Source: Candidatus Aegiribacteria sp.
GTDB taxonomy: Bacteria; Fermentibacterota; Fermentibacteria; Fermentibacterales; Fermentibacteraceae
Length of the DNA stretch: 13,096 bases
Assembly: GCA_021107345.1 (NCBI GenBank)
Contig: JAIOSX010000248.1
Span: 1 to 13,096, forward strand
Direction of reading: 5' to 3'
Part shown: piece after piece, positions 7,995 to 13,096 of the stretch
Layout of the letters: the number at the start of each line of letters is the position of its first letter
Numbering within the stretch: position 1 is the first letter of the stretch
Made by a program: the position numbers and the translations under genes
The notes under the pieces: model-generated
Told to the model about the DNA's origin: nothing
Database searches by the model: none
Seen by the model: the letters and a program-made list of their open reading frames with translations, nothing else

Positions 7995-9179
7995 TTACCC
8001 GTTTCCTTCAATCTTTAATATCGCGAATCTGGCTGCTGTAATGACTTTCTGCACCGGTATATTATGTTGTCTTGCAGTTTCTGCGCAATCCTCATATTCA
8101 GGCTCCTCCCGAAGCGGCTTTCCGTCCAGGAAGACCCGTTTTACTCTAACAGTACCGAATCTGGTTTCAACTGTCCGAAAATCTCTTTCAAGCACGGCTC
8201 GCTCAATAGAACAGAACCTCATTCCAATTGTTGAGGTATTCCGGAATATACATTCGATAACAGCATCCATTCTGGCTGCAGGGCATAGAACAGTGGCCTC
8301 CATTGCAGGTCTTCCCTTCCTGCCTATACACATGGTGGTATAGCAGTCCAGAGCCCCCGATTCAAGGATGCTGCCGGCAGCATCAGGCCATATCCTCGCA
8401 TCCATATCATCTATAATAGCCCTGATCTCAATGCATCTGTCGCTACTCCACAAAGCATCGCCTGTGGTTTCTCCAAGCGTAAGGCGGAGGAGGTTCGGAC
8501 GCTGAAGGTCCTTTGACCCTGCGCCCATTCCCGTTGATAGAGGTTTCATGCGTGGGGGAGGGCACATCCAGGATTCAACAGCTGTAACCAGTACAGCCGC
8601 TCCCGTAGGAGTTGTAAGTTCGCTGTCTATATCCGTTGGTGCTGTGGGAACTCCCTTCAGAATATACATTGTGGCCGGAGCAGGTACAGGCAGGATACCG
8701 TGAGCGCATGCTACTGTCCCGGTACCTGTCGCAACAGCCGATGCGTAAACCCTCTCTATTCCGAGAAGATAAAGGCCGCAGAAGGACCCGACGATGTCAA
8801 TTATGGCATCCATTGCACCTGTTTCATGAAAATGAACCTCATTGATTGAAATACCGTGAGCGTGCGATTCTGCTTCTGCCAATCTTATAAAGGCATCGAT
8901 GCTCTTTACCCTGACATGTTCAGGCAGGTTTGATTCGGAGATGATGTGCTGAATGTCGGGAAGATGTCTGGAAGAAGTCTCCTCCGGGACAATGACTTTC
9001 ACGAAGGTTCCCTGCAGATTCTTTCTGAGCACCTTTTCCGCTGACAGCTCCCATCCCGTTAGATCAAGCGAACGAAGCATCTTTTCAAGATGGACAATAT
9101 CCAGCCCGCAGTCCACAAGAGCCCCCAGAATCATGTTTCCGGAAACACCGCAGAAGGGATCAAAAACAGCTATCTTCAT
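7995..9179 (-). CDS. larC: LarC, nickel insertion enzyme (pyridinium-3,5-bisthiocarboxylate mononucleotide cyclometallase)
   Basis: LarC inserts Ni(II) into the bis-thiocarboxylate nucleotide in a CTP-dependent reaction, finishing the NPN cofactor. Motifs over 394 residues: FDPFCGVSGNMILGAL (6-21), HFHETGAMDAIIDIVG (116-131, His-rich, likely metal-handling), CAHGILPVPAPAT (158-170), ELTTPTGAAVL (187-197), and the C-terminal LarC2 part with TIGMR (317-321). In L. plantarum larC1 and larC2 are joined by a programmed frameshift; here both halves are one continuous frame. I start it at ATG 9179, with AGAGGA at 9185-9190 five bases before, rather than at the in-frame ATG 9197, which has no ribosome site and would add six residues not expected in the family. 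It is the first gene of the minus-strand block, divergent from larE. Confidence 0.95.
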   Translation of the reverse strand: MKIAVFDPFCGVSGNMILGALVDCGLDIVHLEKMLRSLDLTGWELSAEKVLRKNLQGTFVKVIVPEETSSRHLPDIQHIISESNLPEHVRVKSIDAFIRLAEAESHAHGISINEVHFHETGAMDAIIDIVGSFCGLYLLGIERVYASAVATGTGTVACAHGILPVPAPATMYILKGVPTAPTDIDSELTTPTGAAVLVTAVESWMCPPPRMKPLSTGMGAGSKDLQRPNLLRLTLGETTGDALWSSDRCIEIRAIIDDMDARIWPDAAGSILESGALDCYTTMCIGRKGRPAMEATVLCPAARMDAVIECIFRNTSTIGMRFCSIERAVLERDFRTVETRFGTVRVKRVFLDGKPLREEPEYEDCAETARQHNIPVQKVITAARFAILKIEGNG

Positions 9180-9184
9180 TGTAT

Positions 9185-9190
9185 TCCTCT
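9185..9190 (-). promoter_or_regulatory. Ribosome binding site choosing the larC start
   Basis: AGAGGA on the minus strand, five bases before ATG 9179. It makes this Met, which leads straight into the conserved MKIAVFDPFCG, the likely start instead of the upstream ATG at 9197. Confidence 0.7.
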
Positions 9191-9215
9191 CATTCATGAA
9201 GAATATTTAACAACA

Positions 9216-9221
9216 TATAAT
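9216..9221 (+). promoter_or_regulatory. Candidate -10 element in the larC/larE divergent region
   Basis: TATAAT lies 40 bases before the larE start inside an AT-rich run (9203-9225). A -35 is weak: TTCATG at 9193-9198, 17 bases upstream, matches TTGACA at only three positions. The same AT-rich run reads TATATT on the minus strand (9219-9224), so one stretch may serve both directions. Two 8-base palindromes flank it, TTCATGAA (9193-9200) and ATGATCAT (9234-9241), possible operator-like sites but short enough to arise by chance. Confidence 0.3.
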
Positions 9222-9250
9222 ATAACCGGCTGCATGATCATATTACCATC

Positions 9251-9256
9251 AGGAGG
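9251..9256 (+). promoter_or_regulatory. Ribosome binding site fixing the TTG start of larE
   Basis: A perfect AGGAGG five bases before TTG at 9262. No in-frame ATG lies near, so this supports the TTG start. Confidence 0.85.
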
Positions 9257-9261
9257 AATCA

Positions 9262-10017
9262 TTGTCTGTACCTGAGATTCTGAAGCAGTACCTGCTCGAC
9301 AAAGAGCGTTGTGGAGTACTGTTTTCGGGTGGTTTTGACAGCGAGACTCTTCTGAGGTCCGCCGTCCTGGTCCTTGGAGCTTCAAGTGTTGTGTCACTTA
9401 CCGCTGATATCAGGCTGCTGGCAGGTTTTTACAGAAAGCATATTCTCAGCGTTACTGAGGAACTTTGTGTTGAATCGTTGTTCGTCCCTCTGGATCTGCT
9501 GTCCTGCATGGAGTTTACACAGAACACTGAAATGCGCTGCTATATCTGCAAGAAGGAGCTTTACACCAGGCTGAAGGCGGAAGCGGTTGCCCGGGGCTGC
9601 AAAATTGTCATGGATGGAACCAGTACTGATGACCTGAACGAGTACAGGCCGGGACTGGCTGCCGCTTCAGAAACCGGAATAGCCCATCCGTTTTTGGAAG
9701 CCTGTATGGGAAGGAAAGATATTGCAGAGCTGGGAGACTTTCTTGACGTCAGGGAATATCCATCCGACTCCTGCCTTGCAACCAGGATTCCTCGCGGGAA
9801 TATGATAACAGCCGAGTTACTTTCCCTTATTGAAAGAATGGAAGCTCCCCTTCGCCCCTTGGTGAAGGGCAGGCTCCGGATAATAGCACAGACAGGCAGA
9901 TTGCAGGTTAACTATTCAGCGGTAGATGAGAAGCTGGTTGAGAACTGTCAGGAGCAGCTGAAGCGGATTGCGGAGAAATCAGGTTATGAAATCGAACTAA
10001 ACAGGATGGATGGTTAA
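9262..10017 (+). CDS. larE: LarE, ATP-dependent sulfur insertase for NPN cofactor
   Basis: LarE is a PP-loop ATP pyrophosphatase that adenylates the carboxylated pyridinium nucleotide and exchanges its oxygen for sulfur. Seen here: SGGFDS (22-27), the PP-loop; RCYICKKELY (92-101); DGTSTDDLNEYRPG (118-131), a family signature; and SDSCLATRIPRG (168-179). C171 sits where the sacrificial cysteine (C176) of L. plantarum LarE lies. C93 and C96 are present as well; a C-x2-C plus distal Cys set fits LarE forms that hold a [4Fe-4S] cluster and carry an extra sulfide instead of destroying a cysteine. That assignment is inference from residue pattern. The length of 251 is slightly below the usual 270 or so, with a short C-terminus. 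TTG start with a perfect AGGAGG. It is transcribed away from larC and is the only plus-strand lar gene; no gene follows closely. Confidence 0.95.
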   Translation: MSVPEILKQYLLDKERCGVLFSGGFDSETLLRSAVLVLGASSVVSLTADIRLLAGFYRKHILSVTEELCVESLFVPLDLLSCMEFTQNTEMRCYICKKELYTRLKAEAVARGCKIVMDGTSTDDLNEYRPGLAAASETGIAHPFLEACMGRKDIAELGDFLDVREYPSDSCLATRIPRGNMITAELLSLIERMEAPLRPLVKGRLRIIAQTGRLQVNYSAVDEKLVENCQEQLKRIAEKSGYEIELNRMDG

Positions 10018-10304
10018 GATCTTTCATCTTTCAGGTGTCTGAGACTTGAGGATCTGCTTATCCAGGCTCCCTCGGGGTATAACTTTATGCCGGATAATCC
10101 CATCCATATATGATAGTACTAAGCCATCCGATAATATGACGTATATAATTTCTTGTCATTGACTTCTGATGCAGCCGGGAATTATCATTACTTTGAGAAG
10201 AGGATTTGATAACAGGAATTACACTGATGCTCCGGTTGAAAACTGTGTGTGATCTTTCATATATCAGGTTTCACTATGGTTCATCAATAATACGGGAGGT
10301 GGTT
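10018..10304 (+). other. Non-coding stretch between larE and the secreted-protein gene
   Basis: 287 bases with no supported gene. There is no clear rho-independent terminator after larE, only short stems such as GGAT(6-base loop)ATCC near 10052-10065. An imperfect repeat pair, CCATCCATATATGATAGTA (10100-10118) and CCATCCGATAATATGACGTA (10124-10143), lies in the middle. Promoter-like matches occur in the second half. Confidence 0.6.
10159..10188 (+). promoter_or_regulatory. Candidate sigma70-type promoter for the secreted-protein gene
   Basis: TTGACT (10159-10164), an 18-base spacer, then TATCAT (10183-10188): five of six matches in each hexamer. This would give a leader of roughly 110 bases. 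A second weaker option nearer the gene is TTGAAA (10236-10241), 18 bases, TATATC (10260-10265). The sigma factor preferences of this organism are unknown. Confidence 0.35.
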
Positions 10305-10835
10305 ATGAGAAAACTGTATCTTTTCATTACACTGGCTTTGGTCAGTTTCATTTTTGCAGCACCTGTTGAGCTGTTGCTGAACCCAGGTTTTGAAGATGGT
10401 GTTCTTACACCCTGGACAACCAATAATTGGATCAGCGATACTGCAGATCCCCATTCAGGGACATATTGTGCCTTCGATGAAGGTAACTACTGGATAAAAC
10501 AGGAATTCACACCAGCAGATGTGAACAAAATAACATCAATAACTATATGGTATATGCAACCGGAACAAGCAATCTTCGCATTTCACCTTTACTATAGTCC
10601 TACAGACTACGATCAGGAGGTTGTATGGGTTAACGATCCTGGTTGGGTGGAGTATGACCTGACCTCATTTTTGCGCTCAACCGGAAACCTGGAGGGGATC
10701 AAGATCTTCGGTTATTCAGGAGGAGGAGGGGACCCGGATTATTCATTTCTGGATGATGTATCCATCATCTATGACGAGGATCTCGCTCTCCAGTCCGAGA
10801 CCTTTGCCAGCATAAAGGCGATGTTCAGCGAATAG
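10305..10835 (+). CDS. Small secreted protein with carbohydrate-binding-like (jelly-roll) fold
   Basis: 176 residues from ATG 10305, chosen because GGGAGG (10294-10299) lies five bases upstream and the Met opens a signal peptide: basic MRK, hydrophobic 4-18, likely cleavage near residues 18-19. An upstream in-frame extension exists but would bury the signal. The mature part begins with LLNPGFEDG, followed by PW and later SGTYCAFDE. This N-P-G-F-E-x-G...PW opening is typical of CBM4/9-like or galactose-binding-like beta-sandwich modules. LDDVSIIYD (about 148-156) is the usual last strand of such modules. The last residues, SETFASIKAMF, form a short conserved-looking tail of the kind seen on exported proteins in some uncultivated phyla; I infer a sorting or processing role only weakly. 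No catalytic domain is present. It stands alone, with about 149 bases to the next gene, which converges on it. Confidence 0.78.
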   Translation: MRKLYLFITLALVSFIFAAPVELLLNPGFEDGVLTPWTTNNWISDTADPHSGTYCAFDEGNYWIKQEFTPADVNKITSITIWYMQPEQAIFAFHLYYSPTDYDQEVVWVNDPGWVEYDLTSFLRSTGNLEGIKIFGYSGGGGDPDYSFLDDVSIIYDEDLALQSETFASIKAMFSE

Positions 10836-10984
10836 CTATGGTTACGAAATAAAAACTATATCGATACATATTTCTTAATGCCATAACGATTGCGTGTGAG
10901 ATTGCGGTTGAACCCGAGTTGTGAGTGATTGGCTTGTTGGTCATTCTGAGTGTATTTCCGGAATCCCCAGCTTTGCCGATAAGA

Positions 10985-11662
10985 TCAGTCTTCTTTCAGG
11001 TACCTGTAATAACTGTCCAGGGTGTAAACGGCGGCAAGAGGGTTGTGACCCGAGGGACGGTCCTTTGCGGCAAGAACCGTGCAGAATGCTTCTGAATACT
11101 TCAGAAAAATTGAATCATGACCTACGCACAGTCCCATTACGATATTGAATTCTGTTTCGGCTTTATTCAGGGCCATGGCCTGAAGAATGGGGTTGCACAT
11201 CGACTCATCGGTTCCAGGCCTTATCTTTTCATGATCCTTAACGCCTAGTTCCTCCTTTGGAATACGCCCCGCCTTGCAAATGACCGAAACCACAATGAAG
11301 CCTTTGTAGGAGAGGAAAGACTCTACAATAGCAGCTTCTCTTGACAGGCCTGTGCAGAATACAAGTCCCAGTTTTGAATAGTTCATCCTTCTGGCGAATT
11401 CAACTATTTCCAGTATTCTGGGCTTTGAGGGTCTCGGGGCAGTAATACCTTTACCCCTTCCCGAATAACCTTCACCCTCCTGTACAGAAGCCTGTCGCGC
11501 AAATTCCCTGATATCCGGATCACTGTATTCTATTCTGACCTCATCGATAAGATCCTTGTCCAGAGTAGGGCATGTGGAAGGACTCTTCCCATTCCCAACA
11601 AAGCACAATCGTTCTTCTGTTGAGAACGGGCACCGCGCGCATGACGAATAAGAATCATTCAT
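10985..11662 (-). CDS. DUF1847 family protein with N-terminal metal-binding cysteines
   Basis: 225 residues. The N-terminus has C8-x2-C11, C20 and C31 (CARCPF, LCFVG, TCPT), a likely zinc or Fe-S site. The rest follows the DUF1847 pattern: KLGLVFCTGLSREA, VVSVICKAGRIPKEELG, MCNPILQA and GLCVGHDSIF, ending with a conserved DRPSGHNPLAAVY region. The many conserved Cys and the His-Asp in VGHDS suggest metal or cofactor binding; the family's biochemical role is not established to my knowledge, though it is mostly found in anaerobes. I place the start at ATG 11662, which overlaps the stop of the PH-domain gene (ATGA) and has GGAG (11669-11672) six bases before it. ATG 11674 would add four residues and has a poorer ribosome site. 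The pair looks like a coupled two-gene operon. Confidence 0.85.
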   Translation of the reverse strand: MNDSYSSCARCPFSTEERLCFVGNGKSPSTCPTLDKDLIDEVRIEYSDPDIREFARQASVQEGEGYSGRGKGITAPRPSKPRILEIVEFARRMNYSKLGLVFCTGLSREAAIVESFLSYKGFIVVSVICKAGRIPKEELGVKDHEKIRPGTDESMCNPILQAMALNKAETEFNIVMGLCVGHDSIFLKYSEAFCTVLAAKDRPSGHNPLAAVYTLDSYYRYLKED

Positions 11663-12171
11663 GGTGTACTCCATTGCAGATTCCGAAGAACTTCCACAAA
11701 CAGTTCGGGGTTTTCAGGTGATACTACAACTGTCTGGCCTGCTGTTCTTACAACCACGCATTTCTTGAAGTCGGTTACGTACGCCTTGAAAGTTCCGAGC
11801 TTTCCGCTTTTGTACCTGCCTGAAAAACTGTAGAGTCCCCCATTGCCCAAAGTTCTTATGGATCCTGTCATGGCTTTCGGATCGTATTCAACTGATTTAA
11901 GCATGCTGATATCTATGTCTGTGTACCACAGCAACCTCCTGATACGAAAAGAATTTGCTGAAATACCGTAGCCCCTTACGGTAAAGAGGAGACAGATGAA
12001 CAGCATCAGCACCGGAAAAACTAAGTACAGTACCGTTGTAATGACTGTTGAAGAACGACCAGAAAGAATCATCCCGCCGAATATTCCAATCAGCAGAACT
12101 GTGGCAAGAGTGCTGATTACTTTAAGCGCGGTTCCCCAGGGTGCGTTGAAGAACCTTTCATCATGAATCAC
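11659..12171 (-). CDS. Membrane protein with two transmembrane helices and a bacterial PH-like domain
   Basis: 170 residues. Two hydrophobic helices at about 15-36 and 43-64 are followed by a cytoplasmic-type PH-like domain (about 68-165): YGISANSFRIRRLLWYTDID (69-88), SVEYDP (93-98), and the ending VVVSPENPELFVEVL (148-162). TDFKKCVVVRTAGQTVVVSPENPE is the characteristic last part of small bacterial PH proteins. The function is not known; such domains bind lipids or proteins at the membrane. The start is GTG at 12171, with a perfect AGGAGG at 12178-12183, six bases away. It is the first gene of a two-gene unit with the DUF1847 protein (4-base overlap) and is divergent from the purine permease. 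Confidence 0.78.
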   Translation of the reverse strand: MIHDERFFNAPWGTALKVISTLATVLLIGIFGGMILSGRSSTVITTVLYLVFPVLMLFICLLFTVRGYGISANSFRIRRLLWYTDIDISMLKSVEYDPKAMTGSIRTLGNGGLYSFSGRYKSGKLGTFKAYVTDFKKCVVVRTAGQTVVVSPENPELFVEVLRNLQWSTP

Positions 12172-12204
12172 AAATATCCTCCTTCATGAACAGCCTCCTT
12201 TGAT

Positions 12205-12210
12205 TATAAT
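12205..12210. promoter_or_regulatory. Candidate -10 element between PH-domain gene and permease gene
   Basis: TATAAT on the plus strand, within ATTATAAT (12203-12210), which is its own reverse complement and so also gives a minus-strand TATAAT. No good -35 is found at 16-18 bases on either side. On the minus strand it lies about 32 bases from the GTG start; on the plus strand it would leave a leader of about 150 bases containing an 8-base palindrome (12290-12297) and a small hairpin GCTCT-GAA-AGAGC (12319-12331). The leader does not match the purine riboswitch pattern. Confidence 0.25.
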
Positions 12211-12367
12211 GGATTCTTATCACAAACTCCTGCTATTTTCACGGGAGACGAAATCAGGTATTTCTATACACATAAATGAAATCATCGATATACGTATGAA
12301 AGCAGGGATCAATCGTTTGCTCTGAAAGAGCTTTGCGTAAGTTAATTGTGACAGCGGGAGGTAAGAG

Positions 12368-13096
12368 ATGACGGTAAGGCAGTTCTTTAATCTTGATGAG
12401 CTGGGTACAACGTGGAAAACTGAAACTATTGCAGGAATCACAACCTTTCTTACAATGGCGTACATAATCGTGGTCAATCCCGCGATTCTCTCTGCCGCAG
12501 GTATTCCCATAGGTCCATCCATGGTAGCAACCGTATTAAGCGCATTTATAGGGACCATGCTGATGGGACTGTACGCAAAGCGACCCTTTGCTATCGCTCC
12601 TTATATGGGGGAGAATGCCTTCATAGCCTATACGGTGACAGGGGTTCTTGGCTACTCCTGGCAGACTGCCCTGGGGGCTATCTTCATCGGTGGAGTTTTG
12701 TTTACAATTCTTACTCTCATCGGAGCCAGAAGCTGGCTCGCATCTTCCATTCCCTCTGGACTCAAGATTGCCTTTGCCGTGGGAATCGGCCTTTTCCTGT
12801 GCTTCATAGGCCTGAACTTCACAGGAGTTGTAACAATTGGAACACCCGGGGCGGCCCCGGTTACAATAGGTGATATAGGAAGCCCGATTGTACTTATATC
12901 CGTGGGTGGGCTCTTTCTTATGATCATACTGCTGGCACTGAAAATCAGAGGAGCCCTTCTTATCGGAATTATCGTAACAACTGCCGCGGCATTCATCGCT
13001 GGAATCGCTCCTCTGCCAAACGGTATCTTAAGCATGCCACCCTCGATTACCGGGATATTCATGAAATTCAACCTTACCGGAGCCCTTACATGGGGA
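12368..13096 (+). CDS. AzgA-type purine permease of the NCS2 family (3' partial)
   Basis: The first 243 codons are present and the frame runs off the window; the full protein is usually about 430-450 residues. It begins MTVRQFFNLDELGTTWKTE, then ETIAGITTFLTMAYIIVVNP, the hallmark opening of the AzgA/PbuG (COG2252) guanine/hypoxanthine/adenine permeases, followed by LSAAGIP. APYMGENAFIAY (about residues 77-88) matches the family's A-P-x-M-G-x-N-A-F motif in the substrate region, and GLKIAFAVGIGLFL is another family stretch. Several membrane helices are evident. ATG start with GGGAGG (12356-12361) six bases upstream. Function inferred: proton-coupled uptake of purine bases at the inner membrane; the exact base cannot be told. 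It is divergent from the PH-domain gene across 196 bases and appears to start its own unit. Confidence 0.93.
   Translation, partial: MTVRQFFNLDELGTTWKTETIAGITTFLTMAYIIVVNPAILSAAGIPIGPSMVATVLSAFIGTMLMGLYAKRPFAIAPYMGENAFIAYTVTGVLGYSWQTALGAIFIGGVLFTILTLIGARSWLASSIPSGLKIAFAVGIGLFLCFIGLNFTGVVTIGTPGAAPVTIGDIGSPIVLISVGGLFLMIILLALKIRGALLIGIIVTTAAAFIAGIAPLPNGILSMPPSITGIFMKFNLTGALTWG

Noticed and set aside
7995..9179. Programmed frameshift splitting larC into larC1/larC2
   Set aside because: The frame is continuous through both halves, so no frameshift is needed here.
9180..9197. Upstream ATG at 9197 as the larC start
   Set aside because: It has no ribosome binding site, while ATG 9179 has AGAGGA five bases before it and begins directly with the conserved family N-terminus.
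12172..12367. Purine riboswitch before the AzgA permease
   Set aside because: The leader lacks the conserved junction and loop sequences of the purine riboswitch; only a small GCTCT-GAA-AGAGC hairpin and an 8-base palindrome are seen.
12220..13071. Minus-strand open frames at 12220-12558 and 12652-13071
   Set aside because: They are antisense to the clearly recognisable AzgA permease and its leader; the translated sequences show no family features.

Overview
The window looks like a piece of a chromosome from an anaerobic bacterium of moderate GC content. The signs are a HydE-type [FeFe]-hydrogenase maturase, nickel-pincer nucleotide (NPN) biosynthesis genes, a cobalamin-dependent methionine synthase without its reactivation domain, a fused homocysteine methyltransferase/methylenetetrahydrofolate reductase, and a DUF1847 protein. 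The secreted beta-propeller-like and NPGFEDG-type proteins, one ending in a short SIKAMF-like tail, make me think of an uncultivated phylum such as Fermentibacterota/Aegiribacteria. That placement is a weak inference.

Layout. Bases 1-327 hold the 3' end of a plus-strand beta-propeller-like gene. A compact minus-strand block then runs from 9179 down to 349. In transcription order it reads larC, a thioredoxin-fold lipid-anchorless membrane protein, hydE, larB, a UDP-sugar 4-epimerase, a YitJ-like HMT-MTHFR fusion, and a short MetH. Gaps are 4-61 bases or the genes overlap, so one long transcription unit is likely. larE is divergent from larC across an 82-base intergenic region. The NPN genes larB, larC and larE are therefore all here, but no larA (lactate racemase) or other obvious NPN user is in view. 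After larE come a 287-base non-coding stretch, a small secreted carbohydrate-binding-like protein, and a minus-strand two-gene unit (PH-domain membrane protein, then DUF1847 protein, ATGA overlap). The window ends inside a plus-strand AzgA-type purine permease.

How the genes work together. LarB carboxylates and hydrolyses nicotinic acid adenine dinucleotide, LarE adds sulfur, and LarC inserts nickel, giving the NPN cofactor. The HMT-MTHFR fusion would make 5-methyl-tetrahydrofolate and the adjacent MetH would use it to methylate homocysteine through cobalamin. HydE matures the [FeFe]-hydrogenase H-cluster, with HydF and HydG expected elsewhere in the genome. The common thread is assembly or use of metal cofactors (Ni, Fe-S, Co, Zn), with the single-cysteine thioredoxin-fold protein as an unexplained member.

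The most interesting points are the mixed NPN/HydE/methionine operon without LarA, the thioredoxin-fold protein that has lost CxxC, and a Cys-to-His change at a zinc ligand position of the HMT domain. Several starts are TTG or GTG. No RNA genes, insertion sequences, CRISPR arrays or convincing intrinsic terminators were seen.
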